A DNA stretch of 60,000 nucleotides from Liolophura sinensis (lineage: Eukaryota > Mollusca > Polyplacophora > Chitonida > Chitonidae): NCBI RefSeq assembly GCF_032854445.1, contig NC_088302.1:21093788-21153787 (forward strand). Reading direction: 5' to 3'. The translations under genes were made by a program, and so were the position numbers. Every line of letters begins with the position of its first letter. Within the stretch, counting starts at the first letter, position 1. This document shows positions 39,501-51,500 of the stretch, piece after piece. A model generated the notes under the pieces. That model was not told the DNA's origin, did not search any database, and worked only from the letters and a program-made list of their open reading frames with translations.

Positions 39501-42500
39501 TTTCTATAGGAAATATTTCCCAAATGACTGTCTAAAGCTGTTATTTGTTGTGAAGTATGTAGATATCTTTGCAGCATTGTTGCTAACTGTGTTACTGTAA
39601 TTTGCAGGCTGCAGCAGACCTCCTGGTGCGACAGAAGCAGCTTTCTGTGGGCTTGCCACCTGAACCTAGAGAGAAGATTATTACTCGGTGAGACTGTTAA
39701 ACTGTACTACATTTCTGGTGATTCTCTGATTCTGGTCCTTCTTCGAAAACATACAGCAGATTATAATCCATGTTAAAACATCCATACCCTTTGTGTTGTG
39801 ACTGAGCCCTCCTCCTAATTTGCAGTGTAGCTATTAAAGGTTCTCCCCCTTATTTGCAGTGTAACTGAGTCCACTCTGTTTGCAATGTAACTGAGTTCAT
39901 CATCTTTACAATGACGCTCAGCCCACTGCCTTTGCAATGTAACTGATCCCCTTCCCCAACTCCCCAGTGCAGTGTAACTGATCCCCCCTTCCCATTGCAG
40001 TGTAACTGATCCCCCCTCCCTATTGCAGTATAACTGAGGCCTCTCCCCATTGCAGTGTAGCTGATCCCCCCTCCCCATTGCAGTGTAACTGATCCCCCCC
40101 TCCCTATTGCAGTATAACTGAGGCCATCCCCCATTGCAGCGTAGCTGATCCCCCCTCCCCATTGCAGTGTAACTGATCCCCCCTACCCATTGCAGTATAA
40201 CAATATCACAATGACGAGCAGAGCTTGCAGTTTCTGTGTCATGCTGTAAATACCATCCCCTGTCGTCTCCACCGTATTCCGTCTCCTACTGTCTTACTGC
40301 AGTTCTGTTTTCGCCTGATATTGGTGGTACTTAGCATATGATGAACATGTATACACGTACATGTATGATATGTGGGCGTCATGCTGGCTTCATCTCCAGC
40401 CATAAGTGGAAAGGTCTGCCAGCAACCTGTGGATAGTGATGGGTTTCTCTGGGCTCTGCCCAGTGTCCTCCAACCATAATGTTGGCCGCAGCCGTATAAG
40501 TGAAATATGCTTGAGTACGTGTAAAACACCAATCAAATAAATACATAAATTAAAAATTTTCTTGTTGTTAATAATGGGCATCACTTAAAGATGATGTGTT
40601 GTAGACAGAGACAAGTCGTCGTATCTCTCTACATTGTCTCAGTATTATAGTGAGGTCTAGCTGCTCCTAACTGTTTACCCATTATTAAGCTCCCCTGATC
40701 CTTGGGAAACATAATTGGGTTTCTATAAAAGATAACACTATAAAACTGTTCTACTGGACAATGTATATTATTTACTGACATTGTGGCGACAACCTATCGC
40801 CTTCAACAGAGTAAGGTGTTTGAGAGAGGGGTAAAGGAAGCCGTTTTCATAAGGGTTAAAATCCCACTCTCAACTGCAATGGAGGACTCAGATTTAACCT
40901 GTCACACACCTGAGACACAGTGTTGAAAAAATGTCAGTTAGCTAGTGCAAATGTACCGTAACATGGTAAAATTTGTTCCCTCATGTAAAACTGTATTATA
41001 TTCAAATTTGGTCACTATATACTAGCTCCTATTGTCTCATTATTTTAAATTGTATAAACCAATTTTATACTTTCAACCATGAACGTGAACTGTGTTCACC
41101 AGGAAACTTGTACATACTGTTTTGTTAACTTTGTTTTTGTATGTGACTTCAGTATAAATAGGAATTCTTTTTGTTTAACACCTGACTCTGTTGAAGGCGA
41201 TAGGTTGTCGCAGCAACATCAGTAAATAATATACAATGTCCAGTAGAACAGTTTTATAGTGTTATCGTTTATAGTATACTAGTCTGGATGTCTGAAAATC
41301 TACATTCCTATATAATTGGGTTTCCTTGTTCCTTTGTTATTAATTCATCACTCATTGAGACAGAAAAGAGCAGCATTATTTTATTTATGGAGATAAAGTT
41401 TCCATTCTTGGTAAAGACAACATCTAACTGTGAGGAACTTTATGATGTTGTATTTTACCAGGGTCTCTCATCTGCAGATGCAGGGTGGAGCTCAACGGTC
41501 TCTTAAGCTCTCCTGGTAAACTTTCCTCTCCTGCCCGTCGTTGTCTTATCGTTGTGACAGAAAAAAATGCTTCTCAATGTACTCATTTGTGTATACAGTA
41601 TTTTGCTTGATACTTGTTTTACAGCTCTCTGTCTTCCTCTGCCTACAGGATCTTATTTCAGCCCAAAACTTCTTTTGCTCTCAATTTACAAAGATTAATT
41701 AGTCTTCTGATTGGCAGTGTTAAGGCTTTTCTTTTTGTTTCAAAAGCAGTAATGGTTGCCCACCTATACATGCAGTATTTCCAGTATAGACAGTACTGTA
41801 TTTTTGGTTCAGTCAATATGTACTGTATGCATGGAGTAAGTTCCAAAAACTTGAAAGTAATAAATTATTCTGGCGTAGATTTCTATAAAATACCCTTGTT
41901 CTCATCGTTTTGGACGTGAATGATGCTTTCTTCTAATTTTAATACTTTTGTGGTTTGAACAAATATTACAAACATTTTCTTTTTGTCTAATGTCAGGACC
42001 AGACTAAAAACATCCTAGAATATGTCAAGGTATGCAGTGAGGAGATCTACAAAATGGTTAAACAAATGGTGTAAGGGAGTAGGTTGGAGAGCTTGATCAG
42101 TTAGGCATTCTGCATGGTGGTGGACTGTTGTAGAGCAAGCATTCAGGGTTTCTCAATGAATACCCAGTCAGATGGTTAAACTGACTGTCCCAGCTTTTTC
42201 CAATGTGAAATTTGCGTGTACTAAAATTTGGAATTAACGTTTTGACGACTCACAGCCAACCGCAAGAAAATGTAGGAGTATTACATTGGCCTGAGCAGTT
42301 TGACAGCAATGTGATACTTGCCCTCAGAATTTATATACAAAAAAAACCCCAAAAATGTATTTTTAGATGCAAATATAGATCAAAATATTACATTTAAAAG
42401 TGAAACCCAAGCCGTCGTCATACCATTGAAAAGACCTCAAAATATCTGATGATTGGAACTCTCTAAATCAGATATGAGTAGTAACGCAGTCACGCATGAA

Positions 42501-45500
42501 ATTTTATGTCAAGTACAGTTCAAAGTCAAGCAGGTCTGGGCAGAAATCGTGAGAGCACTCTTTCCCCCGCAAAACAAAACACAGTGAAGCGTTATCTCAT
42601 TTCAGGACATTGACTTGCCTATACATTTAAACTGGTCTCCACGTGTCTCCAGTCTAAAGTAAGTGTGGACATTTTCCTTCACAGTCCTCTACCCCCAGAC
42701 GAGCTAGCCTCCATCATCTTTGACGCGTATGGTGAGGATGTAAGCACGGCCACCCTGACCCAGGAGATCCTTATCTACCTGGCCATGTTTATCAGGACTG
42801 AGCCTAAGCTATTCAACGAGATGTTACGTCTGAGGGTAGGGCTCATCATTCAGGTGATGGCCTCCGAGCTGGCCAGGACTCTCAAATGCACAGGTAATAC
42901 AGTCTGGTCTATACTCTGAAATGCACAGGTAATATGGTCTTGCCAGGACTTTCAAAGGCACAGGTATTAATGCAGTCTGGTCAGGACTCTCAAAATGCAC
43001 AGGTAATATGGTTTGGCCTCGACTTTCAAATACACAGGTATTGATACAGTCTGGTCAGGACTCTAAAATTCACAGGTAATGCTGTCTGGCAGGAACTCTC
43101 AAAATATACAAGTAATACTGTCTGGCCGGGACTCTCAAATGCACAAGTAATACAGTCTGGCTGTGACCCTAAAACCAGCAAGTAATATGGTCTGGCCAGG
43201 GACTCTTAAATGCACATGTGACAACTGTATGTCATATGACAAACCACTGTCCAGGAATATAATTTTGATTTATTGATTTCATTAATTAACATCATAGTTT
43301 ATGTTTCACTTGTTAACTTGTTAAGGATATGTCATCTATGTGCTCGTGTAACCTTAAGGATTGTAGGCTTGTAACATATTATACATGCAGTTTATGTCCC
43401 GTTTGGTGACTTAAAGATGGGTGATCAGTGGGCTTGTAACATGTTACAGTTCATGTTTTACTTGGTGAGATAGCCATGTGACATGTTGTTGTTGTTGATA
43501 ACTTAATTGCAAGGATACATGTATGCTATCAGTTTACATATCCATCACTGTGTTGTCCCTCTCTCTTTTTCTCTCTCTCTCTGAGACTCATGGATGTGTT
43601 GTTAATTCTCTGGTGTCGTGTTGTAGGTGATGAGGCATCAGACCACCTCTTGAATCTTAGTCCCTTTGAGATGAAGACTCTGTTACACCACATTCTGAGC
43701 GGCAAGGAGTTTCTGATTCACAATGGTGAGTGTAAGCTAACCCAGGCAGGGTACTTTTCAAATTCTGTACCCTAACATTTTGTTCGATTTATATCCATGG
43801 GTTTAGAATACAAGTTTTCTATTCCTGCACATGGCCAGCTTTAGCTTAGTCAGCGTGAAATCAAAAACAATCTGATATTATAATGATCAGTATGTGACTG
43901 AATATCCTTTGCTTTGTATTGATAGATCACCAGGGTATAGCAGAAATTGTTGTAACATTTCAGTCATTAATTCATTTAGTGAAATGTCTCTATCTAGTTT
44001 GTGTGTTGAAACTACATTAAAAATCACGATAAATATATGGTTACACATTCAAATTGTGCTACATTAGATTGACTTGTATCTTTGTTAAAGTGATTGCTTT
44101 TCTAAGATGAAGCGTGGGTTCAAACCCAGTATTGCCTGGGGAATTCGTTGATTCCATTTGCCCTTAATCTTCCTGGGGCCTTAACTGTGATGTTTGGGTA
44201 GTCTAACATTCGTTGGACCAACTTATCTTCTACAAATATGATCCCAAATGTGTCTCTACGTCACATTCGTCAGTAACTTGCTAAAGGTCGGTGGTTTACT
44301 CCGGGCACTCCAATTACTGTCACCAATAAAACTGACCTCCATGATATGTCTCCTGTTGTAATTTAGTCCCATTAGGAGGAGGTAGGTACAGTGTACTGCA
44401 CCAGCTTCACTTGTCAAGTATTCAGTATGCAGGTTTTGAGATACGACGTTATGACCTGTGGCAACCATTTGTAACATGATGTCTTTGCTTTATGACACAG
44501 TAGGATCAGTCTACCAATTTTAACATGGGATCTTACATTTTAACGTGGGGCCTTACATTTTAACATGGGGTCTTACATTTTAACATGGGATATTACATTT
44601 TAACATGGGAGCTTACATTTTAACATGGGATCTTACATTTTAAAATGGGAGCTTACATTTGAACATGGGATCTTACATTTGAACATGGGGTCTTACATTT
44701 GAACATGGGGTCTTGCATTTGGACATGGGATCTTACATTTCAACATGGGGTCTTACTTTTGAACATGGGGTGGGGTTCCAAATATTGCAAAAATAATGAG
44801 GAACTTGTAAAGCACCTTCCCATCTGTATCAAGACAGTCCAAAGCTGTGAACTCATGTTCTTTCCTTTATTATGTCACAATTATGGGTGTGTGCTCATAA
44901 AACATATATGAAGTACACAAACACAGAAGAAAAAGATACATTCTACTTTCATTTCGACCTATACTGTGTAGCTTTGTCCTCGTGTCTCCCATTGTATTCT
45001 GTTGGTAGTTTGATCTAAACAGGAGTACTTATATCGTGTCCATGTTAAAAGATAGACAAACAACCCGCCATGTCATAAAGTGGCGACATGATTCTGCGCT
45101 GGAAAGTCACTCTGTTGTCGTAGCGAAGTGAATGGAAAACTGCACATTCGCCTCTGTCATCAACCCAAGATTCATGGTTATGATCACCCACTGAACTTAT
45201 CATAATGATATTCAGAAATAACAGTACCCATCATTGTTATTCTCACCATTTCTAACCTTTATAACAATGATTTTGGCGTAACACTGAAGTTGAATATTTT
45301 AGATTGTAATATTTTTTCATGATTTTATACAATGTATATGAAAATTAGCTCAAAAAGAACATCCCATTTGCATGCATATGTGGCCAATGCAAAGTTTTGC
45401 ATCTGTTTTGTACATAAATGCTGATACAATGTTTATTAGGGTAAACAATATTTGCATGAGCTATATGAATGGTTTGTTGCTTATAGTTTTGTTTATGTTT

Positions 45501-48500
45501 TAATGTATTGCCCCGGTGATAGAGGTGAATTTATTTTTCTTGTATGAATTTGATGAATTATATCCTACTCGGTCTGCCAGCAACCTGTGGATGGTCGTGG
45601 GTTTGCCCCGGGCTCTGCCCGGTTTCCTCTCACCATAATGCTGGCCGCCGCGGTATAAGCGAAATATAACATCAATCAAATAAATAAATATATCCTACCC
45701 TGTTCTGCAAAAGTATGATTAATGGTTAAAATAACCTGAACATATGTGAACTATCAATATTAGAAATAGTGACAGAAGGCACAAGGTCCTAAATTCACAA
45801 CACTATGTTAAAGTGTTTACTGTATTCGAAGCAAATTGATGTACAGCAGTATTTGAATATTGAGTATAAAATCCTTTGTCTCAGCTGTGTAATGTGTGAT
45901 ACTCACACAAAATGCTTTGAGATTTGTAAACAGCATTTACATCTACACGTGTACATATACATGTAAATACATACACCCCCACCCATCCGCGCAACCCCCT
46001 CCCCACTGCCCGCTCCTCTAAATTATGAAAACTTCATATAATATAAGAGTTATTAAATATCAGCCCCACTTTGAAAAAAGTTATACCCCTCATTGTATAA
46101 GATTGCTTCCATTGTATACTTTCATCAGTAGACTATATAAAATGAGTTCAAGTCAGTGTTCACATCTTTATGTATATTGACTCCTGTGTTAAACATGCAT
46201 TGTATAAGGTTTCGTGGATTTATCTCATAAACAGTGCTATGTGTCCATCACTTCGCTGGTTCAGATGATAACTTCTTTTGAGATTATTAATGCTTTAGAG
46301 AAATATATGAATAAATCTCTAGCCTTCAAAATATATATGATGTGAGTTCATAATGCGTCTTTTATTAACATTCTATAAACTGGGTTCTTGCCTATAGATA
46401 AATGTTTTGGGCTTTGATGTTTTCACAAAGTTTAGGCTTTATAAAGAAGTGCAGGACACTATTCCAAACTCCCTTATTTGACCTAAAATTTTGTCTATGA
46501 AAAGGTGTTTAAAAGACAGTGATATTATACTAAAACAATTTAGGTTTCAGTACCAGTAGTAATATTTTATATGACCTGTTTGCCTCCAAAAATGTACTTT
46601 TTCAGGTGAAATTTGAGGGCAAATATCATATGTGTATGTACATTTTTATATCATGTTTACCTGACTCAAGAGATGCAAATATAAGAATTTGAATGTTGAG
46701 AGAGCATACATCTATTTATGTCTAAATTGAAAGAAATTACTGGATTCTGGATAATTTTTGTGAAGATATCAGTCATGTATCGTGGGTAACATGCAAGAAT
46801 AATTTGACAAGTATTAGAAAAAAAAGTTGAAGAAAAAAAAATGTTGGTCTTATTACTACATGTACAACTGACTAACAGTGAAATAACAAAATACATCCTT
46901 CTTATTAAGTTATGTGCCCCGGATTCTGATCTAACCTCAGATATGCTTTGCTGTTGTGTTTATTTTGCTGCGTTACTGCCTGTTGATGTGTGAACTAACC
47001 TTGTGCCTGTACAGAGACGGAGACAGAAGATGAGTACAGACTGTCAGTGAGGGCCTGCGAGCAGCTCAAGAATGAGGGCGAGAATTTTGCCAACAGGCTC
47101 AGTCGCTCCTACAAGGTGAAACTTCATCAAGCTTTAAATAGGGTGGGAGAATTATCACACAAGGCAAGGTGACACATTGTCTGACATTTAATAAGGTGGG
47201 AGTAGTATCACACAAGGCAAGGTGGCACAGTGTCTGACATTTAATATGGTGGGAGAATTATCACACAAGGCAAGGTGACACATTGTCTGACATTTAATAA
47301 GGTGGGAGTAGTATCACACAAGGCAAGGTGGCACATTGTCTGACATTTAATATGGTGGAAGTAGTATCACACAAGGCAGGGTGGCACATTGTCTGACATT
47401 AAATACGGTGGGAGTATTATCACAGAAGGCAAGGTGACGCATTGTCTGACATTTAATGAGGTGGGAGTATTATCACACAAGGCAAGGTGGCACATTGTCT
47501 GACATTTAATATGGTGGAAGTAGTATCACACAAGGCAGGGTGGCACATTGACATTTAATATGGTGGAAGTAGTATCACACAAGGCAGGGTGGCACATTGT
47601 CTGACATTTAATATGGTGGAAGTAGTATCACACAAGGCAGGGTGGCACATTGTCTGACATTTAATATGGTGGAAGTATTATCACACAAGGCAGGTGGCAC
47701 ATTGTCTGACATTTAATATGGTGGAAGTAGTATCACACAAGGCAGGGTGGCTTATTGTCTGACATTTAATATGGTGGAAGTATTATCACACAAGGCAAGG
47801 TGGCACATTGTCTGACATTTAATATGGTGGAAGTATTTTCATACAAGGCAAGGTGGCACATTGTCTGACATTTAATATGGTGGAAGTATTATCACACAAG
47901 GCAGGTGGCACATTGTCTGACATATAATATGGTGGAAGAATTATCACACAAGGCAAGGTGGCACATTTCTAATACCTTTTTTAAGGTGGAAGTCTGGACA
48001 GTGTGGACATGTTAGAACACCTGAAAGTGTGACACATCAGCACAAATGTATGCATCTCTGACAAGGACCAAGACTCTCATTGTAACACCTATGGTTGGTA
48101 ATGTGACAAAAATCACACTTTAGTTTTGTGCAACTCCTGAGAGCATCACACAATCTGGAAATATGACAAAACATCACATATAACATTGGAGGACAAAATA
48201 TGACATGACACACCATGGGATACAAATTGTCATCCATGTATTTCGGACAAACTCCTGAAATATCACACTCGGTATACAAAATGCAATATTTCACAAGATG
48301 TTATGATTTGGGGGAATGCATGCTGTGGTGTTGAAATGAAAAAGCTAAGTAGTGGACATGATAGAATACAAAGTGTAGTAGACTGATATAGGTAGCTCCA
48401 TAGGTGTTGATGAAGTGTTTGAACTGCTTCATAACTGCTTGGCGTGTTTTGCTGTTGACATCCTCCCTTGAATATGACCATGAGTGTTTTTGCATGAAGG

Positions 48501-51500
48501 CTGGTGCTGTACAAACATTTCATGTTTCACACATTGTGAACAGTTTCTGTTCTAAGCAGGTTTAGTTATGCAGCACGTGTTCTGTCATTGACTTCTGTCA
48601 GCTGTTCTGGTCTCTGTTCATGGCAGCACGTGAAAACTTGGGTAAGCAGATTGTCATGCAGCACAGTAGGCGGAAAATGTCCAGGGTGAGATGACAAGCT
48701 CTCAGCATGCTGTGTTCTCACAGTGATAACATGGTGTTTTCCACTGATGACTTGGTGTTCACTCATTAATAACATGGTGTTTTCTTGTACATATAAATTG
48801 GTATTCTCTCATGGATAACTTTGTGTTCTTTCATGGATAACATGGCGTTTTGTTCCATCAGCTTTCTAAGTTTGGTGTATTCAGTGCATTGCTTGCAAAT
48901 CTGTTCAGTTTAGAAACCAGAAAGATAGTATTTCATACTGATTATTAATAGGCATCATTGGTTTTCTTCTTGGTTTAATGTCAACTTTTCACATATATAT
49001 ATTGAAGTGAATTTTATATCAGAGATAAATGACTTCAGTGATCAGAGGAGCATTGTGATTGTTTGATGTAATATTGGAATCTTTAGTGGTCAGGTATGAC
49101 AGGATTTGTTCAGTTTTGGGAATGTCAACTTTTGAAATGTTTGCACAACAGGTTTAAAAAACATCACTTTTCTTGCACGACTGGATTCAAAATCTTCTTT
49201 GTGCAGGCATGACATGTTTTGAAATTTTCAGCATGTTGTTCCAACTTTTTGTAATTCGATACATATTAGAGACAAAGCAGGATTTTGCCAAAGTCGTCGT
49301 CAGACCTGCACTTCAACTCTTGGACCTCGTACATGTAGGTGATTCATAAACATAAATAATAAATAATGCAAGGCATGGATGAAAATCCAGTTGTGCCTAA
49401 TAATGCTTTAGAATTGGCAGTCTTGGTTAACTGCGCATTTAGTGCTCTGCCTAAGGGGAAACATACAGGTCAGGTACTGGGCTATGTTCCATTTGCTCCT
49501 CCGTGGCCACTGTTGTATAGGATCTATATCCAATGGCCACCAGAGATGAGTGGTACCATGCACTGCAGATCCAGCGAGTCTTATGGATGAAATCGGTGAG
49601 ACCACTGGTGCTTGTCAGATCAGATGAATGGGATGCACCCCCTAGCAATGCCTGCTAGAAAGATACCATTTTGATATTGATAATATGAAACGGCAAATAT
49701 TACACAGACAGTGTTCATTAACACTGTACAGTTAGTTCTGGCCCAGTGGGGTTTTCTTGAGGATGATCATATTGAACTTAGGTGTGTGATGTAATACATA
49801 AAGTACATGTGTCCATACTGACACTATTTTAGTAATATATATGTATTGGTGATCCACATTAACCTAGTTGTATGTTGAAATAACCCACACTGACCTAGAT
49901 GCAAGTGGAAGTAGGCCACACTGACCTAGTTGTATGTTGTAGGTGATCCACACAGACAGTATTCCTCTGGATCTGGGTCATACGTTGGAGGAGGATAGTG
50001 CTGAGGAGGAAACAGAGGAGAAGCAGGGACAGTGGCTGAGGAGAAGGCGGTTGGATGGTTCTCTGAACCGTACGCCTGTGGGCTTCTACAAGGGGGTTTG
50101 GAAGGTGTTACAGAGGGTGAGTATGGGCTTCTACAAGAGAACGTGAGAGGTGTTAGAAGGTGGGTGTGGGCTTCTACAAGGGAGTGTGGGAGGTGTTAGA
50201 GCGTGTGTACAGGCTTCTACAAGGGAGTGTGGGAGGTGTTAGAGGGTGGGTATGGGTTTCTACAAGGGAATGTGGGAGGTATTAGAGGTTGGGTATGAGC
50301 CTCTACAAGGGATCTGAAAGGTGTTACGATGGGTAGTTACAGCCTTCTGCAAGGGCGTTTTGAAGAAGCTAGAGTGGGTTAGGACCATGTGGATACTGCA
50401 GTTTACAAGCTGTTAGTGGGACTTTATTCTAACCCATTGTTAGTTGCGGGCCGTGTGCAAATGTACATATTAAATAGAGGTTATCTTTATAAAGAACATA
50501 GAGTATGTTGCGCAACACCCAGGCCGGTATTTTCCTCCCCGAATAATATCATTTCAAGAATTTGACTTTGCTTACTTTTATGATTTATATAAAGGTGAAC
50601 TATTAGAATTTCCTTAAGTGATAAAAGTGTTATTTTGCACAATTTATAGATAATGCTTTTGTTTTCACATTTGTGATATTTTACACCAGGATGCCATAAT
50701 TGTGGAAAATACGTTCCAGTTTAAGTAAAGTACAGTAAACTTTTATATTCCTGCTTCATGCAACAATAAGACTTACTCAGCAGTAAGATGTCATAATACA
50801 TGTACAGTAAACTTTTACATTCCTACGTCATGCAACAATAAGACTTACTCAGCAGTAAGATGTCATAATACATGTACAGTAAACTTTTACATTCCTACGT
50901 CATGCAACAATAAGACTTACTCAGCAGTAAGATGTCATAATACATGTACAGTAAACTTTTACATTCCTACGTCATGCAACAATAAGACTTACTCAGCAGT
51001 AAGATGTCATAATACATGTACAGTAAACTTTTACATTCCTACGTCATGCAACAATAAGACTTACTCAGCAGTAAGATGTCATAATACATGTACAGTAAAC
51101 TTTTACATTCCTACGTCATGCAACAATAAGACTTACTCAGCAGTAAGATGTCATAATACATGTACAGTAAACTTTTACATTCCTACGTCATGCAACAATA
51201 AGACTTACTCAGCAGTAAGATGTCATAATACATGTACAGTAAACTTTTACATTCCTACGTCATACAACAATAAGACTTACTCAGCAGTAAGATGTCATAA
51301 TACATGTACAGTAAACTTTTAAATTCCTGCTTCATGCAACAATAAGACTTACTCAGCAGTAAGATGTCATAATACATGTACAGTAAACTTTTACATTCCT
51401 ACGTCATACAACAATAAGACTTACTCAGCAGTAAGATGTCATAATACATGTACAGTAAACTTTTACATTCCTACGTCATGCAACAATAAGACTTACTCAG

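Noticed and set aside
39815-40162. Minus-strand open frames of 94-115 codons with Gly/Asn/Cys-rich repeats
   Set aside because: They are translations of the short tandem repeat after exon 23 and have no independent support.
41478-41515. Exon-like segment with CTGCAG acceptor and GTAAAC donor between exons 23 and 24
   Set aside because: Open in the entry phase, but its 38-bp length would shift the frame of exon 24, and vertebrate alpha subunits as I recall them have no insertion here.
41997-42029. 33-bp exon-like segment with a good acceptor and GTATGC donor
   Set aside because: In the phase required by exon 23 it contains an in-frame TAG; known alpha proteins continue directly into exon 24.
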